A DNA stretch of 64,000 bases from Talpa occidentalis. Lineage: Eukaryota > Chordata > Mammalia > Eulipotyphla > Talpidae. Shown piece after piece: positions 1 through 11,600 of the stretch. The DNA lies in contig NW_023603184.1 in the NCBI RefSeq assembly GCF_014898055.3, positions 115,310,615-115,374,614 on the forward strand. Reading direction: 5' to 3'. Both the position numbers and the translations under genes were made by a program. Under the pieces are notes generated by a model that saw only the letters and a program-made list of their open reading frames with translations, was not told where the DNA came from and did not search any database. Every line of letters begins with the position of its first letter. Position 1 is the first letter of the stretch.

Positions 1-113
1 AAGAAACGTACAGGTAGTATGCATAAATTAGACCATTAAACAGCACTGAATAGGTTACATGCCAATAGTCTTTTATATTTCCAGCTTTTGTGACAAAAAT
101 GTTTTCCTTTTAG

Positions 114-160
114 TCTAGAGCTAAATGGAGGACCATCCATAATTCCTGTCTTTAAAAAAG
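114..160 (+). CDS. ANKAR: ANKAR penultimate exon
   Basis: A 47-bp exon with a pyrimidine-rich TTTTAG acceptor just before 114 and donor GTAATT at 161. Its open frame gives LELNGGPSIIPVFKK and leaves one base for the next exon. No other frame reads through. Confidence 0.7.
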
Positions 161-1666
161 GTAATTGATTTTTCTTTTATTCCTGAGATACTTTATAGCC
201 CTGATGCTTTAAATTCTTGGTTACATTTCTGAAAATCAAAATGCAGAGTCTACCAAAACCAATTTTATAACTTTTGCTTTTGTAATTCTGTATACCTAAA
301 ATTTCTTTCCATTTCCAAGCCCAAGTTAATCATTTCTTTTAAGGCCTTCCCTGCTAATTAACACTTGATAGAAAAAAATCCTCCTCTTTGACTTTTCTCA
401 CAAGTCAACCATAGAAATAAGTCATTATTTAAACATGTTAAGTATGGTTTAAATTATGATCTTGATATTTACTTTATTGTCCCATTTCATGTACATAGTA
501 TATTGCCTATATTATATGTTCTTAGGGCAAGGACCACATTTTTTTTGATACTCTGGTACAATTTTATACATAGTTGGTAGATGATGGATGAGTGGCTTAG
601 GCCTATAAGATCAGAGTCCAGATCTTATAATTTTATACACAATTCCTATTAGGTATGAAATACAGAAAATACTTACAGATTTCATATATATGGTTATTGT
701 ATGTTCATATGTACTTAGCAAAATAAGCTTATTTGTTAAGTCCTATATAGTCAAAAACAAAGAAAGGACCATTTACAAGTAAAGATGAGTTTGCCAAAAT
801 CACAAATAGAAAGAGAGAAATAGGAGAGCGAGAACTTAACTTATTTAGAGAATATCTGAGAGAAGCAAGGAATGTGTGGGAGGCTATAATTCTGAATATC
901 AGGGGTAAAAGACTTTGTAGAATTTAATGTCAGAGTAATTTATACAAAAGATAAAGTCAGTCCCATTCTTCATTTTAATATTAGTTTGTAAACAACATCT
1001 GTCTACCTCCAATGGTTTGATGAAATCTCACAGATTTCTGGTAACATAAGAAAAATAACAACAATGCAGAAGACTCTAAATAATTTCATTCAATATAAAG
1101 TCTGTCATTTTGAAATAATGTCTTTTACTTTTTCTTGGTGTTAAAATATCCCTTCTTTTACAAAATAATGTTTGATGTAGTTGGCATTTGTTCTTTCATT
1201 AATGCCAACGTGGCACAATAAATGTTGGCAACCATATATTGGCTCTCACAAATTTTTGATCTCTTACATCCAAGTCTGAAAGCTACTGATCTGGTCTCCT
1301 GGTATGTTATAGTGATGTGAAGAAAACAGAACTATATAGAACTAGGACAGTATACTATACGTAGGGCTCTTGGGCTTAAGGAAGAGAGATTTAATCGTGG
1401 CTCTGTAATTTCTAGGGAAAGAGCACCGAAGAAAATTAAAGCCTAAAATTCAACCAAAAGATTCTTTGACTTTAATGCCTCCTGTAACTAACTTCATGGG
1501 ACTCTTCAATGCAACAAGTAAAACCAATATTTCTCAAAATGTTTTTTCCTTCTCATCTTCAATTTCATCAGATATCATAAATGTATCAAGACCAAGAATA
1601 GTGGTTTTGAATCAACTTGGAAAAAACGTACAGAAAGCTAACTTGGAGCCAGGAGAAGGCCAATAA
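114..1666 (+). CDS. ANKAR: ANKAR, last two coding exons (partial gene)
   Basis: This is the 3' end of a plus-strand gene made of two exons (114-160 and 1416-1666) joined in phase. The first ends with one base of a Gly codon and the second supplies the other two. The joined C-terminal tail runs from LELNGGPSIIPVFKK through KEHRRKLKPKIQPKDSL to a TAA stop at 1664-1666. I recognise it as the tail of ankyrin and armadillo repeat-containing protein, from the remembered sequence (PRIV-LNQLGK-VQKAN near the end) and from synteny: in human, ANKAR lies just upstream of and convergent with OSGEPL1. No ankyrin or armadillo repeat lies in this part; the tail is basic and Ser/Thr-rich. Its function is poorly known. 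The rest of the gene lies before the window. Confidence 0.8.
161..1415 (+). other. ANKAR last intron
   Basis: AT-rich unique sequence between the two ANKAR exons. I see no further exon, RNA gene or recognisable repeat here. Confidence 0.6.
1416..1666 (+). CDS. ANKAR: ANKAR terminal coding exon
   Basis: The acceptor is TTTCTAG at 1409-1415. The exon reads 83 codons to a TAA stop at 1664-1666. The frame continues upstream of the first in-exon ATG (1466), so that ATG is internal and not a start. The stop codon lies inside an AATAAA hexamer at 1662-1667. Confidence 0.8.
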
Positions 1667-1702
1667 AAGCATTTTAAGAGGAAATGATTCCTGAGGAATT
1701 AA

Positions 1703-1975
1703 ATTTTTTTTTGAAGATTTATTTATTTATATATACAAGAACTGTGGTACAGGCCAGAGGTGTGGAGAGTGAGAGGATTCACCATAGACAGAGCGGGGAG
1801 CAGAACAGATAGATTGACTGAAAACACTGCTGAGGGAAGCAGCGGGCAAGACAGGAAAGGTCTGCTGAGCCATGAGGGTATCTCCTTGGCCAGCCGGGGG
1901 ATCAAACTTGTGCTGCATAGGCTGCGGATAGCTTCATAGTGCTGTGCTTAACCCCTTGCACCACCAGGGAGGCCC
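1703..1975 (-). mobile_element. tRNA-derived SINE, diverged copy
   Basis: Reverse-orientation copy: T-run and AAGATTTATTTATTTAT tail at the left, tRNA-like head ending CCACCAGGGAGGCCC at the right. It belongs to an older subfamily reading GGGGTACAGGCCAGAGG-like near the tail. It lies just after the ANKAR stop. Confidence 0.85.
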
Positions 1976-2150
1976 GTTTTTAATTTTTAATTGTGGTATA
2001 ATACACATAACATAGCTGAGTAATCTTTTTGCATGGAAATTCTGATATTAATACTTAAAAAGCCCCTGCCTCTAACCCTTTCCCCTCCATTCTACTTTGC
2101 ACCCCAAATATTCTCCCAAAATTGTGTTATCAAAGTCACCAATGATGCCC
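1976..2150 (-). mobile_element. old L1 3'-end fragment (probable)
   Basis: The sequence TTTAATTGTGGTATAATACACATAACAT is typical of the 3' region of old mammalian L1 in reverse orientation. It decays into unrecognised sequence by about 2150. Confidence 0.4.
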
Positions 2151-2360
2151 ATGGCTAACGACTGAGGTTCTCTCCTATTCAGACTCTGTCCTCTACCTAT
2201 CTCCAGACTTTATCTGATAGTTTTTCCTTACTATGTCTACTAGTAACAGGGCTATGTTTTCAAAATATATGTATAATTTCCTGTAAAATATATGTATAAT
2301 TTCCTATTTCCTGTAATAGAATAGAATGTCTGCACCTAACCTTATTAAAATATACCAAAG

Positions 2361-2632
2361 GGGGTCCTCCCAGGTGGCCTAGGGGTTAAGTCTCAGCACT
2401 ATCATTGTGATAGCCCACTGCGGCAGCCTGAGTTCGATCCTGGCCAGGGAGCTAACCTACATGGCTCAGCAGACCTCTCCTGTCTTGCCCGCTGCTCCCC
2501 TCAGCAGTGTATTTCAGTAAATCTGCCTGCTTTGCTCCCCACTCTGTCTCTGGTGAATCCTCCCACCTCCCCTGCACCTCTGGCCTATACTCCAGTTCTT
2601 CTACACAAAAGGAAAAATAATAATAATAAAAT
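2361..2632 (+). mobile_element. tRNA-derived SINE, old subfamily
   Basis: Forward copy beginning GGGGTCCTCCCAGGTGGC and ending in an (ATA)n-rich tail. The body contains the shared CTCTCCTGTCTTGCCCGCTG and GAATCCTCCCACC segments. Confidence 0.8.
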
Positions 2633-3770
2633 AGGTAAGCTATGTTAAAACAGCCTGACTCAGAGGAGCCAACATGGCCCACATTTTAACACTCTCTTTA
2701 ATACCTTTAATTAACTCAAGATATTAAAGAGAAATAATACAAATGCATGAAGTTTCTAAAATCTGAAATGAGTACTTTTACATTATTTATAGCGTACACG
2801 TGGTTTGACGCTCGAGTGATACTCTTTGTAGCTTAGAAATACAAGTCTTTGCTCAAAGAGTACTGTTTTCAATGGTACAAGTTTTGCTGTATGTCTGCTT
2901 CTCCTATTTTACAGCAGCAGCTAGATTTGAAGTAAAAGCTTGCAACTGGTTTGCACTGTGTTCCTTAACCCCCACTCCATCTTTGCCAGGTATCGCCATA
3001 AAGTCCACCTGGGCTCTACTGAACAACTGTTACCCCCAACATGGTCTTAACATAACAATGATGGTAATGATTGACCACATGTACTTAAGGCTTTCTATTG
3101 ATATATACTAGAGTCCAAAGTCTGTGCTCTGAACCACTGTACAATAAGAGAATTCTTAAATCTTCAGATTAAATTCTATATTATTATAATTGCTCTGAGT
3201 CACAACTTTCTATGAGATGGACTAAAATATAGGAGTTGAGGTGGGACATGGTATGTTTTAACTAGAAGGAATAAAATAAGAAATGACAGCGATAATAAAT
3301 GATAATAAAATGATAAGAAACTGTGTCATTTATCTACCATTAAGGATAAAAATTCATATCAAACCAATGGTAATATTAAGCCTTTGTGGATGTTAAAATA
3401 AAAAAAGGCTTGAGAAAGCAAACTTTGAGCCCTGAAACTGGCGTTAGGTGGGTGAAACACTATTTAGAGTTTTTTCAGGGTTGAGGATCAGGGATTCTTT
3501 GCATTCAATAGCAGAGACATTTCCAGAGTATCTTGGCCTAGCCAGATCATCTTACCACTCCTAAAACAGAATTTCCTGAAAGTATAACCCAAATATAAGA
3601 TAATTTTCATTAACCTTCATTTTCTTTTTATTTTAGAAAGTTATATATAAGATGAGAAATGGCCAAGACATAGAGAGTTTCAGCAATTTGCCTATCTCTT
3701 AGGGACCTGTGAGCTAACTTAGGCCCATATGCTGGCCTTCCTTCTTTTTCTCCTTCCTTCCTTTCCTATC
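2633..3770. other. intergenic unique sequence
   Basis: AT-rich sequence between the ANKAR end and OSGEPL1. A 79-codon open frame at 2872-3111 has no recognisable family and looks like chance. Nothing else seen. Confidence 0.5.
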
Positions 3771-4034
3771 CTTTTTTTTTTTTTTTTTTTTTTTTGTGCT
3801 TACAAGAACTGGGGTACAGGCCAGAGGTGTAGGGGGTGAGAGGACTCACCAGAGACAGAGTGGGGAACAAAACAGGCAGATGGACTAAAATACCCTGCTA
3901 AGGGGAGCAGCGGGCGACAAAGGAGAGGTCCGCTGTGCCATGTGGTAGCCAGGGATCGAACAAACTCATGCTGCAGAAGCCTCAGACAGCCTCACAGTGC
4001 TGTGCTTAACACCCTTGCACCACCAGGGAGGCCC
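3771..4034 (-). mobile_element. tRNA-derived SINE
   Basis: Reverse copy with a long T-run (3771-3796), the GGGGTACAGGCCAGAGGTGT motif and a CACCAGGGAGGCCC head. It is diverged from the young consensus. Confidence 0.85.
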
Positions 4035-5290
4035 TCCTATTCTATCCTTATGGCAAATTATATGTAATGCTTCCAGAATTTGCTCATTTTCTTTATCTGT
4101 AGTTTTCTTTCTTTATATCATGAATTCAATTCTGACATGTGTGCTCATAGTATCTAGAGCAGTTCTGATATTTGGAATTTTAAAACTCAGATTATAGATA
4201 TCCTTTTTTTATAATGATTGATAGTGGGAATAAATATTGGTCAATTTTCTTCTATAGTTTATATACACTCTGGTTATCAGTCATAGGAAATAATTACACT
4301 TCTCTGTGTATTCAGATTCACAAGATATAGAATGCAAATCCAAATCTAAAATGTCAGTTCACAAACTAATAGTTTCTTTCAATGATATTTATAAGCAAAT
4401 AATAAATATACATATTTGAGTAAAAATTAAAAAATTACAAACAAAAACAATATTTGTAAACAATTCTGTCATATCTATTCCTCAACTTATCAAAGAATGC
4501 AAAGTTTCATAAATACTGTTCCCTCATAAGAGTTATGTTTTCTGTTTCTAAAATGAGTGCTCATAAAGCAATACTCTATGATCACAATTCTAAAAAAATA
4601 ATTACTCATGAATTTTTCCAAAAGGGGAGGATGAAAATAAGAAATCTCTTTATTCCAGACTTTTATCCTTACCTCCTAGTTTCACAATAAAGTAAGTCAC
4701 TGAATAGAATGGTAACAATTTGGTCTAAAATCTCTACTGGTAAATATCTCTCAAAGGATATTCAGCAGTCAGTAGCATTATCTGGTGACCCAAAGACAGC
4801 AAATTTAGTTACTTTAATCTAGGCAGGAAAAAAGTGATAAGCTGTTATTATACAAAGATTTAGATTCTATCTAAATTTTTGGAGGAAACCATCCTCCAAC
4901 AAAGCCCTTTCATCTCATTTATTTTTACCTATTAAATACGATTTCTAGAATAAAGGATGTGACGTGCATGTGGCCAGCTAAAAAGTATAATACACACTGG
5001 AGGGATTACTTGCATGTCATGTTTCTTAAAATCTCAAATGGATAACATACATGCTGTTAGAGCAAGTCAATTTTTTTCTTGACTTAGAATTCTGATTTGA
5101 CATAACTCTGACCTTGCTACATTTCAAAAATTGCTCTTACCAGAAAAGATAAGCTTATATTTCACAAGGAACCAAAAAAATAGCTTCTGCTATCCTGATC
5201 CTGTACAACATGAGGCGAGAACTTAGCACAATCTTGCAAGATTTTCCTTTCCACCAGCCAACAAAAGTGCATTCTTTCTCCACAAAATAT
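4035..5290. other. intergenic sequence between ANKAR and OSGEPL1
   Basis: AT-rich, no coding signal. It may include the end of the ANKAR 3'UTR if the signal at 1662 is not used. No recognisable repeat. Confidence 0.5.
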
Positions 5291-5296
5291 TTTATT
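5291..5296 (-). terminator. candidate OSGEPL1 polyadenylation signal
   Basis: AATAAA on the minus strand (TTTATT on plus), about 230 bp past the OSGEPL1 stop. It is the first clear hexamer after the coding end. Actual use is inferred. Confidence 0.45.
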
Positions 5297-5301
5297 TTGG
5301 C

Positions 5302-5349
5302 TTTTGATAATAAACATAGTACAGGTTTTGATAATAAACACAGTATAGA
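5302..5349. repeat. two-unit 24-bp tandem duplication
   Basis: TTTTGATAATAAACATAGTA (5302 on) is repeated with two or three substitutions from 5326. It lies in the likely 3'UTR or flank of OSGEPL1. Confidence 0.8.
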
Positions 5350-5527
5350 TTTTATACGGTGTTATAAGACTATCCTGGTATTACAATCTCTCAGAAGAGC
5401 AGGTAGACATCAAATACAAGAAAAGAAAGTCTTCATGAATAATATAATTCTACAATCTGATTATACAAAAATAAAAAAACAACCAATGTTGAAATACTAC
5501 CTTTAGGGATTTTTTGAAAAACAAAAA

Positions 5528-5606
5528 TCAAATCTTCATTTTTAATCGTGGTACTTTTATTGCAGCTTCTCCAACTTCTTTTGATATATCTACTCCAAGA
5601 GGACAT
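5528..5606 (-). CDS. OSGEPL1: OSGEPL1 coding exon 7 (last)
   Basis: The acceptor GTTTCAG lies just upstream of 5606. It reads CPLGVDISKEVGEAAIKVPR and on to LKMKI and a TGA at 5528-5530. Its first base completes a Lys codon from the previous exon. Confidence 0.95.
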
Positions 5607-8600
5607 CTGAAACAGCCAGATGAATCATGTTATTCAAATATTTGCTCATAATTTGTCACTAATTCTGCAGACTATTTGCTAAGAATTGTGACAAACTATA
5701 TATTTAATACATACATAGTGGGACCGCAAACCAAAATATTGGGTAAAGCATGGAGTTTCATAAAGAGATCTAAACTTGGAGATTTTTAAAACCATTTTGA
5801 GGTGTAATTGACTCATAAAAAGCTGTACATAGTTAATGTATACAATTCCATGAGTTTGGGGATGGAGATGACTTTTAAAGAAATAGTTCTATTATTCTAA
5901 AATATTGTAAATTTAAAATTAAAAAATTTTAATGTAATAGAAAAATAACAAAAGATGCCTTATAATTCTCCACAAAGTTAAAAAGGTAAAGACATTTTTC
6001 CACTAACTTAGTCAAACCTGTACCCACTCATACTTTAGAAATTTTCCAAGTTTCCATTGGCTATTCTGAGATCTCAAAAGTCAGCTTGCTTGTTTTCTTT
6101 TTTTAAAGATTTATTTATTTATACAAACACTGGGTACAGTCAGAAGCACAGGAGGGTGAGAGAATTCACCAGAGCCAGAGTGGGGAGTAGGGCAGGCAGA
6201 CTAACAAGGTACACTGCTGAGGGGAGCAGCGGGTGGCAGGAGAGGTCTGCGCGCCATGTGGGACCCTCGCCGGTGGCCAGGGATCGAGCCAGCGCTGCAA
6301 AGGCTGTGGGCAGCTTCGCAACCCAGCGCTTAACCGCTGCGCCACCAGGGAGGCCCCCAGCTTGCTTGTTTTCTACCTTACTTTGCCACTGCTGACAGAA
6401 ATCTTAGATTCTACCTTTTTTCTCTGTTCTTTCTCACTAATTTTAGTATAGGATTTCTGCCTATTTTTCTTTTTAAAGAGTATCGCCCACAGAAAGGCTT
6501 CAACTGGACCACAACCTAAAAACAACCTTATCTCCAGCCTCAACACTGCCATAAGAAAGCACCACTGGGATCAGTATATTATACCCAAGACTAGGCATCA
6601 ACATAGGGATTCCTTATGCCACTACTTACTAAACTCAGTTAATTTAGGATTAGTCTTAATAGACTGCAACTCATGTACTATACAGTTATGGATTATGAAG
6701 CTCAGATGTTTTAAAACATCAGATGTAACAATTTACAAAACAGAATTATGTTAGATTATAAAACATGTCCTTTACTGTTTTTAATATTGCAGAATTTACT
6801 TAGATCAAAACTTGACAGCAAATTGAAAAACTGTGTTAATCCTGAGAATACAATTTAAGAGAGGAAATAAGGCTAGAAGAAAACAGCTATCTTTTGACTA
6901 TTTCTCAGCTGTCTGTGGACTATTTCTCAGCTGTCTCATAATCTAGACTCACACCTGAATGCTGCTTGCACAGATGATGTTGACATCACAAAAGTCCAGG
7001 TCACAGACTTGGACCACTTGGTCCCAAAAGAGAGAACTTTTCATGCTTACCCATTGTCTGTTTCTAACCTAAAATTTGTCCAACGTTTATAATTTGATAC
7101 TGTAGGAAAAATATTTTTTATATTGTACCTACCTTCTAAATTCAGGAATGGAATTTTCTTTTAAAGACTTATTTATTATGCACATAAGAGCTGGGGTACA
7201 GGCCAGAGATGCGGGGGGTGAGAGGATTCACCAGAGACAGAGTGGGGAACAGAATAGGCAGACTGACTGAAATACACTGCTGAGGGGAGCAGCAGGCAAG
7301 TCAGGAGATGTCTGCTGTGCCATGTGGGTTGCTCCCTGGCCCCCTGGGGATTGAACTCACACTGCAGAGGCTATGGATTGTCCCATAGTGTGGTGCTTAA
7401 CCCTTTGAGCCACCAGGGAGGGCCACAGGAATGGAATTAGTGTAATTTTTTCCAAGTGTCACTAGAAAGTCAATGAAAACCTCATACATAAAAGCAAAAT
7501 CCAAGTTTGAATTTTATAATGCATCCTGCATAAAGAGAAATAAATGGTACCACATACTTTGGTTCATAGCGAATGCCCTCTGTGTCATGTAAAATGCCCA
7601 AGCCAGCACGCAATCTTTCGACACCATTCCTTAAAAAACAACCATTAAAATAAAATAAATAGCTGACCATAAAGGAAGATTTATTATGATGAAATGGTAA
7701 TTAATATTAACAGTTATGAGTAAAGCACATATAATCTGTGGCTTACCATGCAATCATAATGCCATTGTCTGTGCACAGTCTGGGAGGAGGACACAATAAA
7801 GTGCACTGTGTTGCATCTGTTATAATTTCCAGAGCTTTTCGAATATATAAGTTACTTGCAACACCTCCTGATACAACCTGAAAACATTGGGAAGACCAAA
7901 ATTAATATTATATATGAATCTAAGCTAAGCTGTTAGCTGAACCTGGGGATAATATTAGCATTATATAATAATAAAATATTATATTTTGATAGGTGGGTAA
8001 TGGGAAAATTATATGTATATATCATAAAAATTTGGAGAAGAAAAAAAATGAACAATTCCAAAGTATAAGCATACAATCACTACTGCCATTTTTGTACATC
8101 ATCTTTGAACCTTTCTCTAATTACAATATTTCAGACCCTGCAATTTTCACTTATTTTTTTTTTATTTTACTATGTAATTCTTAAAACTATCACATTTAAT
8201 ATTCACGTAACATTCCACCTTGTGGTCTACCATGGTTTAATTATTTTCTTACTTTATAATTTTGAAAAGAATCAAGTTTAAGATACTGATAAACAGGAAA
8301 TTTTTCAAGGAAGTATATTTAAAAGGATTTCATAAAAGGAAGATACATTTGAAGGAAATCAGCCTATTTTCTAAAAATTGATAGAAGTGACTGTATTTCA
8401 TTTCTTGTTGTAAGCCCACTTTTAAATTCAGTGAGAAGATATAGCCTTAGGACTTCTTTGCTGCATAGGCTGTACTGATGTCCCATAAAGTTGCCATACC
8501 TGTACATGAAAAAGCTGTTAAGTTTTTATTCTGCATAATCTCATATTGTCAGGGCTAGCATACAGCATAAAAATATTTTTACTCTATACTCAGTTAGGCA

Positions 8601-11600
8601 CTCAAAAGTAACATACCATAAAGTGTTAACCACTACTCTAAGATGAGATGACAAAACTTACCAGTACTGCATTACTCTGAGATAACAAGCCTCTCTGCTT
8701 GCAAAACAGAACAGCACGATGTGTTCTTTTGGCAATGTGACATGCTGTTGTGTGCTGAACTGCAGCAGCAATGTCTGCAGCTGAAGACAGTATATGTCCC
8801 TTCTCAATACCTGTAGAAGTGACCAGGTATTATTAGGCAAACTCCAAAATTACTTACTTGTCAACTTTACTAATTAGAAATATACCTTCCTCTTTTTCCT
8901 TTTGTGTTATTATCTTATCAATAACATGTTGAAGTCCAGTAAAAGAGAAATCACAGTTTTTAGCACGTTGCATAGGAGGTCTGAGATCAAAATGCAGTTT
9001 ATTTCCTTGTTTAGCCAAATGTTCTATGGCCTTCCCACCACTCATGGTGGAGCACTCTGGATGTTTTATTAAAGAAAGTCTTCTTGCTACCTATTTAAAA
9101 ACAACAGATTTTTTAATGAATCATAAAATTGCAATTTGAAATCAAGATACAAAAGAAATTTTACCAAAATAAGATTGAAAAAAAACCTGAATGACTAAAC
9201 CATGCTATACTTTTTACAAATGTGGACTATACCCAGTAGTCACTAAATACAGACAACATTGCTTATTCGGACAACCTGGTCAATAGTGACTAATCACTGC
9301 CTTGCTATCTACTTTTACTCTTCTACTGGAGAAATAGTATAGGTTTGAAGTTAACAATGACTGCCTAATGATGAACTTGGACAAGAACTATTCTAACCAT
9401 TTCAGATTGTAACAGCAATGTTTTATACATGGCAATAAGACCTATAAGATTCTAAAACAGAAAACAATCCCCTTGTCAGTACAGTCAGCAATTGTGAGGT
9501 TTAATCATAGCATTGTTTGACTTTTAGGTCCTTATGTTAATCTTTATATATCTTCTATTTCACATTTTACAGTTCTTTACACTTTACAAAGTACGCTTAC
9601 ATATATTAAGTTGACCTAACACATAACTGCATCTACAAATTATCTGAGCTTTTATAACCTGATGTAAACCTCTTACTTTTTTGGAACGAGTAAAATGGAA
9701 TCTTTTTTAAAACTATTATGATCTGGGCCTCCCCGGTGGTGCAGTGGTTGAGCGCTGGGTTGCGAAGCTGCCCGCAGCCTCTGCGGTGCCGGTTAGATCC
9801 CTGGCTGCTCCCCGGCCACAGGAGGAGGGTCCCCCATGGCGTGCAGACCTCTCCTGCCACTTGCTGCTCCCCTCAGCAGTGTACTTCTGTCCTTCTGCCT
9901 GCTCTGCTCCCTGCTCTGGCTCTGGTGAATTCTCTCACCCTCCCACGCTTCTGACTGTACCCAGTGCTTATATAAATAAATAAATAAATCTTTTAAAAAA
10001 AAATTATGTTCTTTTTCTTACTATGAAACAGATACCTTAATTAGAATGTAGAGATTAATTCTTAAATAATTACCTTGTCAAGCATGTCACCTGGTGCTAT
10101 GTCCAAAGACTTTCCAAGAAGCAGAAAATCTGAAACTCCTCTAACTAATGCCAATAGACAATGACCTCCAGAAATCAAAAGAACTAAAAAGGGAAATTCT
10201 ACTTTATTGGTCAACCTAATAGTAAGGGCATGAGCCTCCATGTGATGAATGGGAATGAAGGGCTTTTTCAACTGGTTTACCAGCTGTAAGCTAAATGATA
10301 ACCCCACTCCCAAGCTTAAAGCAAGTCCTGGTTTTATGGTAGTTGCAATTGCTGAGAGTTCACTTGGACAGACTTTACTGGCAGAGAGAGCTTCTTGCAC
10401 TATTCGTTGAATATTTTCTCTGTGAAGCTGTTGAGCTACTGGAGGAACAATCCCACCTGTTCTGAAAGAAAGAGAGCTTTTTATGTTAAGATTGTAAAAA
10501 CTGAGGGAAAAAACTCTTATGACTAAAGTCACATTTTCAAAATAATCACTATATAGCTAAAAGTGTTAATAAGTAAATTATTTTCAAATATGTATACCTT
10601 ATGCTGTAACACACTAAAAGAACAGAATGCAGTGATTAAGGGTGTAGTGGCTTGAGTTTTCAAAACTGTGCACAATAAACTCCTATGGATTTGTTTGAGG
10701 ATGAATGAAATCACCAAATAATCTTGAGAAGAATTCTACGAAAGCAGTGTTAAAGAAAAGAGAGGATAAAATTGGATTTTAGGATAATTAATTTCTCTGT
10801 TGATAGGAAGATTTTTAAAAAGAGGTTCCTGTGAAAGTATTTGTGCAATGGGATTACAACATAAACTGTGTAATTAATCATGGGAATGCAAAGAAAGGGA
10901 CAGAGTCTTGAAAACTGTAGTAACTAATTGGACATAAAGGGAAGCGAGAACAAGATATCCAAGATGATTCAGATACTTATTTGGAATGACTAGGAGAAAA
11001 GAACTACAGAAATATGAAGATAGTTTTATGGAAGATGAGTTTAGTTTTTAAACACACTGCTCTTGAGGTTGTGGCAAGACAGTGGACAGCATACATTCCT
11101 GAAATAAAGTGCTCAAAGTTGGTAATTTTGATTTTTGGTCTACATAAGACAAGCAGTGAATGACCATTCCAAATGTCAAGTAAAGAATAAGCAGCAAATT
11201 CGTCAGCATATGACCGATATGCTGTATAAGCAGAACAATAAAATATAGGGTCTGCAAAATTCACTTCTATTCCCTCTTCCCACCAAAATCTTTAAACATT
11301 TGATATTGCTCGGCAGGAAAACAGAAAGGACTTCAGAACTGAGGTGTGGTAATAGTTACTGTTTGCACCACTTATTTGATATTCACTTTATGCTGCCTTG
11401 CACTGTTTACTTTCCTTATAGGTCTCTAAATCACGTCTCAGTGATTAGATTAAGTTTCTTAAAAACAAGAACATACATTTGAGTATTTCATCAAGCCTTA
11501 TTAACACCTACCACAGTCCCTTTCACATAGTATGTTACCATCAGATGTGTATTTGGTTTCTTGACATTTTATTTCTAATATTCCCCATCATCCTATAAGG

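Larger units (their letters stand above)
5607..7557 (-). other. OSGEPL1 last intron
   Basis: 1.95 kb, holding two SINE copies, an old L1 fragment and a 22-bp tandem duplication, all listed separately. The rest is AT-rich and unremarkable. Confidence 0.8.

Noticed and set aside
5210..5506. 98-codon plus frame at the OSGEPL1 3' end
   Set aside because: Antisense to the likely OSGEPL1 3'UTR and partly made of a 24-bp tandem duplication, with no family resemblance.
5556..5561. AATAAA on the minus strand as an OSGEPL1 polyadenylation signal
   Set aside because: It lies inside the last coding exon (in the codons for AIK), so cleavage there would come before or at the stop codon; the hexamer at 5291 is more plausible.
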